Below are positions 27,093 through 45,080 of a stretch of DNA of 64,000 nt, piece by piece. The position numbers and the translations under genes were made by a program. The notes beneath the pieces are model-generated. The model was not told the DNA's origin, did not search any database, and was given only the letters and a program-made list of their open reading frames with translations. Where the stretch lies: contig NC_085071.1 in NCBI RefSeq assembly GCF_963662255.1, positions 6,054,333 to 6,118,332 of the forward strand. The letters run 5' to 3'. Source of the stretch: Cinclus cinclus (Eukaryota; Chordata; Aves; Passeriformes; Cinclidae). Numbering within the stretch: the first letter of the stretch is position 1; each line of letters opens with the position of its first letter.

Positions 27093-29910
27093 GTTTGCAG
27101 TGCTGAGCTGGGCCTTTCTCTCTTGGGGAGGAGTGGCACTGAAAGGGGAGAAGGTACCCAAACAGCCCTTCCTTATCTTTGAACTCTTTGGAGGCTGCAG
27201 CTGCTGGGAGAAGCTTCGATCTGCACAAGATGACGGCACAGTATTTTATCTTTTATTCTGGTCCCTTTCTCAGTGTCAAGCCCCCCTCTTTTATCCCCTG
27301 TCCTCAACATTCAGTTTCTGGTTTCTGGCTTTGTCATCCATCGAAAGAAGGGTGTACAGAATCTCCTGACACAGGAAAATGTGAAATCTTGGCACCTGCT
27401 GAGAGTGGAAGATCCAGAGACTTATTTACTATTTAACCTCTTAATAAATTATAAAATGGTTTTAATTAATATTTTGCCCCTCTACCCTGCTGTGTTATTT
27501 ATGTTGCTCCCAGTGGTCTCTCCCCTCCCAACCCAGTGCCAGGGTCAGCCTTGGTGACTTGAGCTGGAATCCATCTGAGTGGACATTGGGTGTCCCAGGA
27601 GCCTTTCCTGTGGTCTGGTACCTGCTGGGCCCAAAGTCTCACCTGGAGACTCTGGGACAGGTAGGATCAGTGGCCCAGCCACTTGTCAGTCCTTTGGCAA
27701 GTGCATCCAGCCCTGAGGCTTTGTTCCCTGCTCGTGTGTGTCAATAAAATCTGAGCTCTTGACCTTCTCTGTGCTGTTGCTGTAGATCCTGTACAGGTGC
27801 TTTTGTGGTCCTGCAGGGATGCCAAGAGCCTTTGGGGACGTTTCCTCTGCTGCTGTTGTCTTCTGCTGGCTACTGGGAATGGAACTGCCAGGGATTTGGG
27901 AGTTGTACTGTGCACCGAGTCAGATTTTAATTTTTTATCTGGAGAGAGATAGGGGACTTTGCAATGGAAAACAGTTTTTAAATAGCAGTGAGGGCATTGT
28001 TTGCCTCTTTTAGTGGGAAGAAGGAATACTTCTGTCTTGTTTTCTGTGTGGAATTGCAAAGGATTTATTCCCAGCTGGGAAGCTGGTGCCTAAATCCTGT
28101 CTTTTCCCTGTACGTTTTGCTCTGTCCCCTCTTTGGAAAAATCCAAGGATTTTGGTCTTTGAACTTGAAACCACTCGAATGAGGTTGGAGGGAAGTGAGC
28201 AACGGGATGGTGCTGTTGTAACACGTGTGTGTCCTTCAGAGCAGGAGTTCCAAAGGCTCCCTTGTACCTGGTGTGTGAGGAGCTGGAGTTCAGGAAGAAG
28301 AAGGTGCTTGATGAGGCTGGTGGGAGTGTCAGGGAATGTTCTGGAGCTCCTGGATGGGTCAAATCCTCACATCCTCAGCAGGGCTGGCAGCTGGGCTCGC
28401 TGGGGCCAGAGCTGGGCACAGACAGGAGCTGTGCTGTGCTGTTGGGAAGGTTTCTGCTTGTGGGATTGTGTCTGGGGAAGGTTTCTGCTTGTGTTTTATC
28501 TGCCCCAAATAGAACCCCAGGGGTGGTGCAAGCAGAGCACAGGGCTGGGGAGACTCCAGGGTTCGTGGCCTCTCTGGGAGGGCTCCGGGGTCCGACTGGC
28601 TCAGAGAGGGGAGGGATTCTCCTGTTCCAAGCCATATTTGCTGCCCTAGGACTTTGCTGTCTGGGTGGAAAAGATGCTGGTAGTGGATGCTGTTGTTGTT
28701 GGCAGCTCCTGAGAAGCTCTGCTGCTGGCTTTCCGTGGCTGCCAAATCCCAAACCGGTGGAGCTGTCTGTGTGCACTGACCGGGGGAAACCTTGCTGTGA
28801 AGGGTCCTCCCTGGAGGGCTCTAAAAAAGAAAAAAAAAAATCCCTGTTTTGCTTCTGATTTCTCTTTGGTTGTTTGTTTCTTTCCATTTTTTTCCTCCTC
28901 CTTCAAAAGAAATGACTTTCTTTAAAACCATTCTGAACACCTGTCTCCTGTTTATTTGGTCTGTTCTTTGTTTAGTTTGACATTCTTGGAAAAATGTTCT
29001 CAGACTCTAGTGTGCTGTAAGTTTGTTACAGTCCCAGATGCTTTAATGTTACCGTGCAGCATTTCAGTGTGTGTTGTGCTGTATAATAATGGCTCCTTAC
29101 TCTCCTGTGTTTTTGCTGTATTTAATTTTGCTGTATTTTTAATTAGATAACAATATATTCTCTTCTGCTGACTGTTGTGCTACTGTTTATTTCTCCTCTG
29201 TACTTGGGGTAGGGGCAGAGGGGAGGGAAGCAGAGCCTGGCATCCTGTTCAGACTCGATGGAGCTTTGAGCAAAGGATCTGGGCGATGCCCAAAAATGCT
29301 TCTGGGCATTGCTAAACTGCCAATTAATTGATATCCCAGCTCCACGTTCAGCATTGCTGTTTTGGGGAGATTTTCTTTCCTTCTCAGAGCAGCCCCTTTG
29401 CTCCAGGCTTTGCCAGCTGCGTCCATGTTTTGTTTGTGGCATTGCAGGGAAGTGACACTGTTGTGGCTCGGCTCTCACAGGGGTGATGCCAACCCCTCTC
29501 CCTTCCCTTCCTTTTGCTCAGACACTAAATCCAGCCTGGGGAGAGGTGGGCACCGGCCCTCAGCTGGGAGCAGAGCAGGAATATTTCGCCTGGGGACACA
29601 CTACGCAAAATCTGGGATCAAAGTGCTCCTTCCTGGTCTCGGGCTGTGATACTTGTGCAGTAGTTCTGTGCTCCACCACACACTGAAGGATGGAGCAGAG
29701 CTGCCTCTTCCCCCTTCCCACCCATCCCTGTAGGATGAGTAACAACAGGAGGAGGGGGAGTGACTTGGACTCGTATTTGTATTTTGGTCCCAAACTATGT
29801 ATATACCCAATTTTCTATGTTCCTTTTTTTTGTGGTAACTAAGATGAATATTTTAATTAGATAAGTTATATGAAAAAGAAGAATCATGTCTCAATAAAAG
29901 CCAAACACTG
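27093..29910 (+). other. ELOA: ELOA 3' UTR with three poly(A) signals
   Basis: No coding exon is seen for 2.8 kb after the ELOA stop. AATAAA occurs at 27443-27448, 27743-27748 and 29893-29898, so alternative polyadenylation could yield 3' UTRs of about 0.37, 0.67 and 2.8 kb. The interval contains A/T runs (28830, 28890) and no recognisable CR1. Frames of up to about 200 codons are open at 28.1-28.9 kb on both strands but look like composition effects. Confidence 0.6.
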
Positions 29911-30385
29911 GACCATGGCTGCTCGTTCTTTCCTGACACTGACAACGGATTTTAAACACACACCATAAGGAAACTCCGTGGTTGCTCGGGGGGTGATGCT
30001 CCGGTATCCCACTCCGCTATCCCTCCCGGTATCCCGTTCTTGCGCTGCTTGCAACAATCCCCACGGATAATACCCCCGGAACCTTCGCGGGAAAGCAGCA
30101 GCTTCGCCATTCCCGGGGCAGGGTCAGGGCGGGGTGGGGCCGGGACCACCGGGGCCCTTCCCGGGACCACCGGGCGGTTCGCGGGCTCAGCGCGTGCAGC
30201 GCCAGGTCACGCCCACGGGGGCGTGGCTACGGAGACCAGCTAGAATGGGCGTGGTTAAATGGAGATGGGCGTGTCCTATAATACGATAACGTCTCAACGA
30301 GGGCGTGTCATGTGATTGTTATGGGCGTGGTTTCGGTGCCATGTCTCGGTGCCGCGCACGCGCGCTGGGCGGTCCCGGCACGGCC
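29911..30385 (+). promoter_or_regulatory. PITHD1: PITHD1 promoter with five GGGCGTG boxes
   Basis: CpG-rich from about 30100. Five GGGCGTG(G/T) boxes lie at about 30219, 30246, 30266, 30301 and 30323, within roughly 120 bp and all in the same orientation. KLF/Sp factors bind such GC/GT boxes. No TATA box is clear. The boxes end about 55 bp before the chosen ATG. Confidence 0.55.
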
Positions 30386-32456
30386 ATGGCGCACGGGCAC
30401 GGACCCGGCCGCTGCCGCTGCTGCGGGGAGGAGGCGGCGGAGCGCGGCGCGGCCTGGGGGCTGTACCTGCGCATCGACCGACAGCGCCTGCAGTGCCTCA
30501 ATGAGCGCCGGGAAGGCTCCGGAGCCACCGTGTTCCGTCCCTGGGAAGAGCGCGGGGACCGCTCGCAGGTGCGGCTGGGAGCGGGGGTGTGTCGGTGAGA
30601 GGGTGGGCGGCAGGGCAGGGATGGGATCGTGCCCCTCGACTCGGCCCTAGGGAGGCACAGCTGGAGTGCGGTGTCCGGGCCTGCGTTTCTAAAGACAGGA
30701 GCTGCTGGAAGGCGTCCAGCGGAGGCCACGGAGATGATTTGGGGTCTGGAGCATCGCCCTCATGAGGGGAACTGGGCCTGGTTAGGCTGGAGAACGACGG
30801 CTGAGAGGGGATCACATCAACCCATAAAATACCCCCAAGGGGTGTCAAAGGACAAGTGCCAGGCTCTGCACAGTGACAGGATAGTGAGCAAGGGCAATAA
30901 ACTAAACCACAACGAGTTCCACCTCAACATGAGGAAGAACTTCTTTCCATGAGGGTGGCACAGCCCTGGAACAGCTGGAGATTCCCTCTGTGGGGACATC
31001 CCAAACCCACCTGGAGCTGTTCCTGTGTCACCTGCTCCAGGTGACCCTGCCTGGGCAGGGTGTTGGACAGGATGATGTCCAGAGGTCCCTTCCAATTCTA
31101 AACATTCTGGGATTCTGTGAGCAGTGTACTGTGGGGTCCCCTGAACACCACTGGGGTGATCCTTCCAGTTGTCCCCACACTCGCCTTCTGTCCCCTGTGC
31201 TCCCCCACCATTCCCTGCCCACCCCTGACCTGCTCTCCTCTCTCCCCAGTTTGTGGAAAGCGATGATGACGAGGAGCTGCTCTTCAACATCCCGTGAGTT
31301 CCGTCCCTGAGCACCTCTGGCATGGTCCTGGCTGTTGGCAGGGCTTGTTCCTCACCTGGGAACGAGGCACTGGGGCTGACTTGGAGAGGACAGAGGTGCA
31401 AACCCAGCTCTGTGTGTCTGGGCAGGTTCACAGGCAGTGTGAAGTTGAAAGGAGTCATTGTGATGGGTGAGGAGGACGGGACACACCCGGCAGAGATGAG
31501 GCTGTAAGTAAAAGCAGCTTCCCTTTCCTCAGATGGGCTGGGTGCTGTGGGGGGAACTGGTGGCATTGTGAGAAGACAAAGTTTTTTTTTTTTTTTTTTG
31601 GTGGAGAAGAACCTGGGCAGTGTTAATGGATGGAATCCAATTAGCTGACCTGTTGTTAATAACTTCTTCTTGTCCTGCCAGGTTCAGAAACATTCCTCAC
31701 ATGTCCTTTGATGACACAGCCAAGGAACCAGAGCAGACATTCAGCCTGAGCCAGGATCCCTTGGGACAGCTGGAATATCCCACCAAGTATGAGACAGACC
31801 CTGGGGTGTAGGGGCTGTTCCCGCCTGCCACAGCAGCTCTGTCCAACCTTGCAGATTTAGGGAAGGGTCAGCACAGGGCAGTGCCTCAGAGCTGCCCTCA
31901 GGAGGATTTGCCTCCCCAGTTCTGTCCTGCCCTTTGAAATGTCCTTCCCAGAGAAAGGGGCTGGCTGTGTTGGCATCCCAGGAATTCTTGGGGTGCAGAA
32001 TCATCCTGCTGTCCTGTCCCCAGCCCATGGCTGACCCGCGGGTGGGAGAGAAACCCCCCTTGCTGCCAAGTCTGACTGATCAGGGGGAGCTGCTTACAGT
32101 GTGGGAGCCTGGGGAGGTGCTGGAGCAGTAGCTGCAGTCTCAGGGTATGTTTTCTTTCAGAATTGCCCGCTTCTCCAACGTTTACCACCTCTCCATGCAC
32201 TTCCCAAAGAACTTTGGAGCTGAGACAACCAAGATTTTCTACATAGGTCTGAAAGGGGAGTGGACAGAGGTGAGTGAGAGCAGAGAGAAACCAGAGTGTG
32301 GAAAGGGCTGGAATCCTGCTTTCCCTGGATTTAAAACGTTCCATCTCCACCCAGGCTCATCGCCACGAAGTCACCATCTGCAACTATGAAGCCTCGGCAA
32401 ACCCGGCCGACCACAAGCTAGAACAGATCACCCCTCAGACTCACTTCATCTCCTAA
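30386..32456 (+). CDS. PITHD1: PITH domain-containing protein 1
   Basis: Contains the PITH domain, shared with thioredoxin-like 1 and linked to proteasome association; human PITHD1 is reported to promote RUNX1 expression. Six exons: 30386-30568, 31250-31293, 31426-31503, 31682-31786, 32161-32269, 32355-32456. Sum 621 nt, 206 residues (human 211), all junctions GT/AG and in phase. The protein opens MAHGHGPGRCRCC, like the His/Gly/Cys-rich human N terminus, then LYLRIDRQRLQCLNE, FVESDDDEELLFNIP, KNFGAETTKIFYIGLKGEW and the conserved tail ITPQTHFIS. An upstream in-frame ATG at 30341 would add 15 residues; I chose 30386 because it aligns with the human start. Confidence 0.97.
30650..31118 (+). 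mobile_element. CR1 LINE 3' fragment in PITHD1 intron 1
   Basis: About 470 bp in CR1 order: GGAGGCACAGCTGG, GGCTGGAGAACGACGGCTGA, GAGTTCCACCTCAACATGAG, GAAGAACTTCTTTCCATGAG, CATCCCAAACCCACCTGGAG, GTCCAGAGGTCCCTTCCAAT and an ATTCTGGGATTCTGTG tail. It is closely related to the copy at 15.0-15.4 kb. Confidence 0.92.
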
Positions 32457-32650
32457 CGGGGCTGCCGCGAACCTGCCTGGGGCAGGAACGGCTTCCCGAG
32501 GCGCCGGAGCAGCTCCATGTTAGTGGGACAGACACGGCGGCGCGGTGTGAGGCGGCCCCGCGGGCGGCGGGGCCCAGCGGAGCCGCTCTGGAGGCCTCGC
32601 CCGCGGGCAGCGCCGAGCCGTGTGCGGGGCCGGTACCGGCTGTGACTGAC

Positions 32651-32656
32651 AATAAA
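32651..32656 (+). terminator. PITHD1: PITHD1 poly(A) signal
   Basis: AATAAA about 195 bp after the PITHD1 stop, with the next CpG-rich promoter (LYPLA2) starting about 200 bp beyond it. Confidence 0.8.
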
Positions 32657-32880
32657 CACGCTGCGGTGCAGAGCTGTGCGCTGTTCCTGAGTCGCGGCCC
32701 TCCCGTGTCCGTGAATGGCACCAGCACTGAGGCGGGGAGGGCGGCGGAGGCCGGCGCCTGTCCCCGTAACAGCGGTGGAAGGGCGCTGTGGGAAAGGCGG
32801 GACCGGGTCGTGTCGCCGATAACCCCCGATGGGGCCCGGTCGTGGTCGTGGGTTCCGAGCGCAATCCGGTGCCCGATTCA

Positions 32881-33001
32881 ACCATGGCCGCTCCGCGGCG
32901 TCCTGCGCTGTTTTGCGTCACTTCCGTCGCGCTGCCGGAAGTTCCTGTGGGAGCGCGTCGGGGGGAGCCGCGAGGAGCGCGCGCGCCGGGCCGCGGGAGA
33001 G
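32881..33001 (+). promoter_or_regulatory. LYPLA2: LYPLA2 promoter and untranslated first exon
   Basis: CpG-rich segment with ACCATGGCCGCTCC at 32881 (YY1-like), TGCGTCACTTCCG around 32914-32926 (CRE-like plus ETS-like) and CCGGAAGT at 32935-32942 (ETS). A plausible non-coding exon ends at about 33001 with donor GTGCGG, then intron 1 runs to the coding exon at 35212. Exon limits here are inference. Confidence 0.45.
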
Positions 33002-33009
33002 GTGCGGGC

Positions 33010-33325
33010 GGGGGGGGCGGCACGTACCACCGGGCCGCGGCGGGGGGGGGGGGGGTGTACAACCGGGCAGCGGAGGGGGGGGACGTACCACTGCTGGGGG
33101 CGGGGGCAGTTCCGTGAGGGCCGCGGGGATGGTGGGGGGGGCGGCGAGGCCCTTCCCGGGGTTTAACGGGGAGAGGGGCGGTGGAGGGGCCGGGGATCTG
33201 CGGGTCTGGCTTGGAGGGTCCCGGTGCGGTGACGGGGCCGCCTCTTCCCGCCCTCGGGGGTCCATACGAGCCCTCAGGACTCGCAGCCTGCAGGACCCCC
33301 CCCCTCCCCCCCCCCCCCCCCCAGG
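33010..33325. repeat. G/C homopolymer-rich tract
   Basis: Runs of G (for example about 33040-33053) and a C-run near 33297-33323 within LYPLA2 intron 1. They could form G-quadruplexes, and they make long spurious open frames on both strands. Such tracts are hard to sequence, so their length may be inexact. Confidence 0.7.
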
Positions 33326-34212
33326 TTTTGGCGGAAAACCCGCTCTGCAGGCCGTGGGGGTCCCGCCTCCATCCGCTTCCAGGCGGGATTTCTCCAGGCC
33401 TCCGCTGGATTCCTCTCCCTGTGGGGATGCAGGCCTGAGGGAGAGTCTGAGGCACGGTAATTAATGCTAATTACTGACTGATAAATGCGTCCCACTCGGG
33501 CCGGTGTCACTGGTGGGGTCGACTTGGGATGCGACAGCTCCAAATCAGACCCAAATTCACCTTGCGGTGCTGTGTTTGCGCCTTGATACCCACACAGACA
33601 CATCTGAGGGGTTTAATCCTCCCCGTTGCTCGGAGTTCCCGTTGTGTTCCCTCCAGGAGCGGGGCAGGAACATCCCAGGTAATTCCCAGGATGCTGTTTG
33701 GGGCAGCTCTGACCATCCCAAGCCCTGCTTTGCCTGGAGCCTCCCCAACAAGGAGCGCATCCCGGGGGATGATGCTGTTATTCCTGGCTCTCTCTCTCTC
33801 CCGGCCAGGATTTTTGGCAGGTGCGGTCTCTCCTGGCCGGTTGTTTTGCCCCTGGAGTACACACGAGCACGTGGGCTGTGTGTCTGTGTCAGATCCGGGC
33901 AGCTGCTTGTTGCTGGTGTTTTTATTTGAGTGGGGAAGCCGCTGACGAGCAGTCGGTGGAACGAGTCGGGCAGGTCTTGGCCAGGCTGGGAGACAGAGCA
34001 GGCTGTTTCTTGTGGGTAAGGCTGGCTGCTGGTGTTCCGGGCTCTTGGGAGGGTTTGGGGTGATCCCGTGTCACCCCGACCTGCTGGAGATGGTGCTGCT
34101 GTGGGAGGTGAAGCTAGAACAGAGTGTGGAGGATGAGGAGAGGCCTCCCGAGGGGCAGCTCGGATCTCTGTGACAGGGACAGGACCTCGGGAGCAGCTGG
34201 AGCTGTGCCGGG

Positions 34213-34615
34213 GGGGTTTAGGTTGGATTTAGGGAAAGGTTCTTCCCTAAAGTGCTGGGCACTGCCCAGGCTCCCCAGGGAAATGGGCACAGCCCCAAGG
34301 CTGCCAGAGCTCCAGGAGGGTTTGGACACCGCTCTCAGGGATGCCCAGGGTGGGATTGTTGGGGTGCCTGGGCAGGGCCGGGGATGGGACTGGATGATCC
34401 TTCATCCCTTCCAGCTCGGGATATTCGTGATCGTGCTCCGGAGGCTGATCCTGTTCCTGGAGGATAATGGCAATGCCCCAAACAAGCCGTGATTTAATTA
34501 GTGCTGGTGGCTCAGTGGGGTCAGGGCAGCCTTGTGGGGAGCTGGAGCTGTGATTTGTGATGTAGTGGGAACAAACACCGTGGATTGCTGTGGCTGAACA
34601 CGCCGTGGGTGCTGT
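34213..34615 (+). repeat. Duplicated segment, copy 1 (CR1 tail plus flank), in LYPLA2 intron 1
   Basis: From GGTTTAGGTTGGATTT to TGCTGTGGCTGAAC this is the exact reverse complement of the segment at 55307-55688 as far as I can compare base by base (about 390 bp). The first 220 bp or so are a CR1 3' end (TTCTTCCCTAAAGTGCTGG, TGGATGATCCTTCATCCC, TCCAGCTCGGGATATTCGTG). The remaining 165 bp or so lie beyond the CR1 terminus and are shared as well. CR1-like sequence continues upstream from about 34130, where the two copies are clearly diverged. Confidence 0.9.
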
Positions 34616-35171
34616 CAGCTCAGTAGAATCTGGGAGGTGACAGGACAGTGGTGTCCTGCCTGCTTGTCCTGGGAGGCACAATGGTGTTATCCATCACTGG
34701 GGGGGCTCAGACCAGCTCCCAGTGCTCTCGTTCATCCACACCAGTCCAATAAAACAGGGCTGGACCTTTATTGGTGCAGCAGAGCCTGTGCTGCTGCGTG
34801 CCGAGAGTTTCCTGCTTCCCGGTCAGAGCAGATGTGGGTCAGGCTCTTGCACAGCTCTGGGAAGGAATCGGGAGGTACAGGAATGAAGGGATGCTGAGGC
34901 TGCACTGCCCTGCCACCCTCTGCCCACACCAGTGCCACCACAGGAATAACTTTGGCTCTGAGGTGTAATTTCCAGGCTAATTTTAACCCTTCCAGCACCC
35001 CACACTCTGCCACGCTGGGAGCGTTGGCCGCTCCTAGACTCTCCAGCACTGCCAGGCCACAGTGTGGGGTGTCCCAAGGGCTTCAACATCAAAGCCTTCA
35101 CCTGCTCTTTAATTTTCCACCTGCTCTGGATGAAGCAGCTGCCGAGGGTGGGGGTGGGGGGGAGGTGGTGA

Positions 35172-39136
<3,965 letters not shown>

Positions 39137-41195
39137 GCGGAGCCCCTCGGGACTGTCGCAGGGGAGGGTGCCGATGTCACCGCCGCCCGTCTGTCCCTGT
39201 GACCCGCCCGCTGCGAACGGAAGCCATGGCCCCCCCAGCGCACCTCCCGCCACACCCACCCGTGCCCGCGTCCTCGCACCGCGTCCCCTCCGGCCGGGGG
39301 TGCCCGGCTCTCCCGCTGCTCCCGGAGCCCACATGGAGCTGGCTAAGGCGAGTCTGGGAGTGGCCTTTTCTCTCCTGCTCTGGCTCCGAGCGGTTCCCGA
39401 GGGAGGGTCTCGGACCCCGCGGGGCTGGCACGGCGCGGGTGAGGTTTTTCTGTTGGGTTTGGGGTTTTTGTACCAGTATTAGGGGCGGGACGTGGGAGGA
39501 GCAGAGCGAGGCTGGGGCACCCCTGGGGCTCTGAGCTCTGCCCTCGGTGGCCGCTCTCGGCTTCCGGCTCAGGTGACTCACGGGTTTTCAGTCAGAGCTC
39601 AGGAACCCGGGATTCCCCTGCGGACACCTCCAGGCCCCGGGGCAGGCTCTGCCCTGGGATGGCACCGCCAAAGGCTGCCCGGGGCCGGCAGGGAAGGTCA
39701 GTGCAGCTCCCGCACCTCCCGCACGGCCCCGCCTGTCATACACGCACACTCCCCTCAGCCATCGTCCTGGGGCAGCTCTGCCCTCCTGAGATAATCACCT
39801 CCTTCCTCCTGCTCCTCCTCCTCTTGTTGCTTTTACAATCTCCATCTCCTCCTCTGCACCGCGGGGGTCCCAGAGTCATCTCCCCCTTCCCAGCCCAACT
39901 CTGCACCCTTGGAGCCCCCAAGCTTCGTTTACATTCACGGAGCCACTGGCCCGTCTTTAATGTCTTCTCTTGCTGCTACTTGTCCTTCCCTTTGGACTTG
40001 GGCTGGCTCGGGGAGGGGGAGGTGAGCTGGGGTCCCTGGATCCTGGGCTTGGCTCCTGGTGCAGCTGGAAGGAAGGAGCAGCTTTGCTCCCAGCCATCTT
40101 CTCACCAGCATCTGAGCCCTGGGTGCTGCTGCGCCCCATCCTCTGCTCTTGGGGGTCTCCCTGCTCCCCCCCCCCCCCCCATGTACAATCACCACTGTCC
40201 CTCATCTGTGGCTTGTCCCCTCCCAAGTGCTGGCATCGTTTTGGGGCCCCGAATGTCTCCTCTGGGAGGGCTCCTGGCTGACCCTTCCTTCCTACAGGGC
40301 CCAGGGCAGTGGCTGTGGAGCAGCCCTGCCCTCACCCCCTTTTCCCCTGGGCTGGGCCCCACCCGGGGCTGATGGTGGCATTTAAAACACCCCCACGTTC
40401 CCCTGGCCCCAGGGCTGGCCCTGCTTGGCCCCAGGGAGCCTCTGACCAGTGCCCTGGGGCCAGTGAGGTGAGGGCTGCCCTGGGGGCTGCTCCAGGGGGA
40501 TCAGCCCCAGCAGTTCTGCTCCAGCCCTGCCCTTCCTGCCCAGGCTGCACAAAGCAATAACTGGAGAGTGGAGTGTGGGGCCCATCCTTGGCTGGGGTCT
40601 TGGCTTGGGGTTTCAGTTTTTGCCCCTTTTAGGAAGTCTGGAAGCAGCAGAGCTGCTGCTGGCACCGGGGGTAGCCCGGCTCTGTCCCTGCTCTGGGCTC
40701 TGCCCTGCGGGCTCTTCTGTGCTGTGTTTAAATGCTGCTGTGCCTCCGCCCCCCACACTTGGCTGGGGGGCATGAGAGGGTGGCTGGGGTGGGATGGCAG
40801 CTCCCTAGGGGTACTAAGGGCTGGTGATGGACAGACTGACCTGTTTGACTGTGAACTGGAACCGTGTGGGATGGGGGGGGGGGGGGGGCTGGGACCATCC
40901 CTGGGGGCCCCATGGGGCCCCTCTGCAGAGCATTCCTGCTCACTCCCTGCCTGAGCAGTGCCGGGAGCCTGGGAGGGAGAACGGCTTCTCTCCATTCCTC
41001 AATACAGCTTTGGGTTTTTTCTTTTGGTTTTTGGGGTGGTTTTTTATGTTTTGTTTTTTTGTTTTGTTTTTCTTCTCTTTCTTGTCTTCCTTATACATGT
41101 TTGGGTTTGTTTTGGTTTTTTCGGTTTTTTTTGTGTGTGTGCGTGTGTTCCACAGAGAATCAAGGTGAAATAAATCCTCAACCTATCCCGGAACT
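39137..41195 (+). other. LYPLA2: LYPLA2 3' UTR
   Basis: A 2 kb non-coding interval closed by AATAAA at 41169-41174. It contains C- and G-runs (40169-40182, 40867-40889) and a T/G-rich tract (41016-41150) with GT repeats near the end. No coding exon or CR1 is seen. The long UTR is inferred because no earlier AATAAA was found. Confidence 0.6.
41169..41174 (+). terminator. LYPLA2: LYPLA2 poly(A) signal
   Basis: AATAAA in plus orientation. The convergent GALE signal lies 150 bp away at 41324, so the two transcripts end back-to-back. Confidence 0.7.
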
Positions 41196-41323
41196 GAGCT
41201 GGGCAGGATGAGAGATTTGGGGAGGGAGTGGGATTGGCATGAGGCCCCAGGGTGCCATTTTTAGGGGTAGCAGCTCTGGCTGAGGGAAAGCAGAACAAAG
41301 CTGCCACTTAGAAAGTAGGAAAG

Positions 41324-41329
41324 TTTATT
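41324..41329 (-). terminator. GALE: GALE poly(A) signal
   Basis: TTTATT on plus, AATAAA on minus, about 840 bp past the GALE stop codon. A-rich sequence surrounds it. Confidence 0.65.
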
Positions 41330-42169
41330 TTAAAAACAAATCAAAAGCTCAATTCATAATTTAGGAACATAAGTTATTCATCCAACTGCCAGCACACGGA
41401 GCTGACTGCGTCATCCCTGCCCGGTGCAGCCCTGGGAGCTGCCAGGAATAAATAGGAGCAGTGTGGGATGGGGGCAGAGCTGGCTCCTGGGCAGCCTTTG
41501 GCAATGGGTTTTGGGGAGTGGCTGCCACAGGAGCCCAAACCAGGCACTGAGCTGGCTGGGGGCAGCCAGGCCAGGCTGGCACAGCCCTGGGCAGGGGCTT
41601 CTCAGGCTCAGCAGGAGAGGGGGGAGATGAGATTTGGTCCCCAAAACCATGCTGGGGGTAGGGAAGGTGGGGGGTGGAGGAAGCCGTGGGCTGGGGAAAT
41701 GAGCCATGGTGGCTTTGGAATGTGACTGGTCCCTGTGGGAGGTTCCTGGTGCCCTCTCTGTGCCAGGGCAGAGGTGCCTTGGGCTCCCCCTGAGCCAGGT
41801 GGGGCAGGAGGGAGCAGGGGCTCTGCTGCAGTTTGGGCTCAGCATGACTCAGCTGGGCCCGTGCTGGAGGCACAGGGAGCAGCACCTGCTCCCAGCCCGG
41901 GCTGGCTGCAGCCCCTGGGCATTCCCACCAGGGGTTCCATGCCTGGGGTGCCAAACCAGGCCCCGGCTCTGTTCCCTCTTGTGGTTCTGCTCTGTGAGAT
42001 GCAAAGACCTGGGGGATGAGGATGAGGAGGGGGGAGGCTGAGGATGCTCCAGCCTTCCTGCCCCGTGCCAGAAGCAGGAGGGGGAGCTGGAACTGCTCTC
42101 ACAGGATGGTGACAGCCCTCGGGGAAGGAGGCAGGGCTGGCTCAGAGCAGCCTCAGGACTGGCCACAGC

Positions 42170-44169
<2,000 letters not shown>

Positions 44170-44949
44170 GGCTCCCTGCGGAGGGAAAAGCCCCAAACCC
44201 TTCAGCGGCGGGGTGGGCACATCCCGGGCACTGTCACGTCAGCACGGCCGCCAGGTTCTGCCCGACGGGCGGGCGGGGCAGGGCCGGGCACTCCCGGCCA
44301 GCCCGGTCACACCTCCCGGACACGGAGCTGGCACATCCCGGACACAAGCCCTGGTCCTTCCTGTTAAACCCAGCCGAGGTGCTGCGTTCATCCGTACCCC
44401 TCAGGGCAGGAGTTCTCGTGATTAATTAAGTAACGGATTAATTAATTGAGGTGGTCTCCGCAGGGGGAGAGGATCTGTCCTTTAGCATTTCCCTGTTTTT
44501 CCCCCAGCCTCCCTCCCCAGGGATGGCCCCGCTCCTCGCCTTCTCCAGGAAGGACTTTGGGACGCCGCAAACAGCAGCGATCCCTGCGGGACCCGGCGGC
44601 TCCGGCCCTGGGGAGGGGCAGGAGCCGAGGGAAGGACCCGAACTGGGAAACTGCCCCCAGCCTGAGCCCCAAAAACCGCCCCGTCCCAGCGCTGGGGGGA
44701 AACAGCACCTGGGCCAGGTGGGAGAGGGAGGAGAAGAAAAAACAACGCGGATTTCAGCAGGGGAGAGGGGACACGGCCGGGAGGGACCGGAGGGGTCCCG
44801 GGGGCCGAGGCGCAGAACGGACCCCAGGGACTGGAACTATTCCAGAGGCCCAGGGTTACCGCAATCCTCGGGGGTTTGGGCTCTCCCTACCAAAGGAAGC
44901 AGGGCAGGGCAGCACATCCGTGCCCCTGCCTGTTCCACCCCCCGGTTCC

Positions 44950-45080
44950 TCCCCGCTCTCTCACCCGCCGCTGCCGCCGCTGCCGCTCAGCCCCGCGCGG
45001 GGCTCGGCCCCTTTAAGGCCGGGCCTTGGTCCCGCCCCCCGGCGCCACGCGCGCGGCTCCTCCATGGAAACGTGTCAGGG
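44950..45080 (-). promoter_or_regulatory. GALE: GALE promoter and untranslated exon 1
   Basis: CpG-rich. On minus, a GTGAGA donor at about 44966 follows CGGCAGCGGCGG and could close a short non-coding exon that splices to 44175. CCTTTAAAGG-like sequence lies just upstream at about 45010. Position of the start site is inferred. The interval 44180-44950 is intron 1 with a CpG-rich, open-frame-rich composition and no gene I can support. Confidence 0.45.

Noticed and set aside
28086..28887. Frames of 170-209 codons on both strands downstream of ELOA
   Set aside because: They overlap one another on opposite strands in the ELOA 3' UTR, without splice sites or domains.
32520..33464. Long frames on both strands around the LYPLA2 promoter
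   Set aside because: They run through G/C homopolymers and CpG-rich sequence and have no recognisable protein content.
34247..34681. A protein-like frame repeated almost exactly at 54925-55659
   Set aside because: The shared frame simply reflects the duplicated CR1/flank segment; it runs antisense through a CR1 tail and is not a gene.
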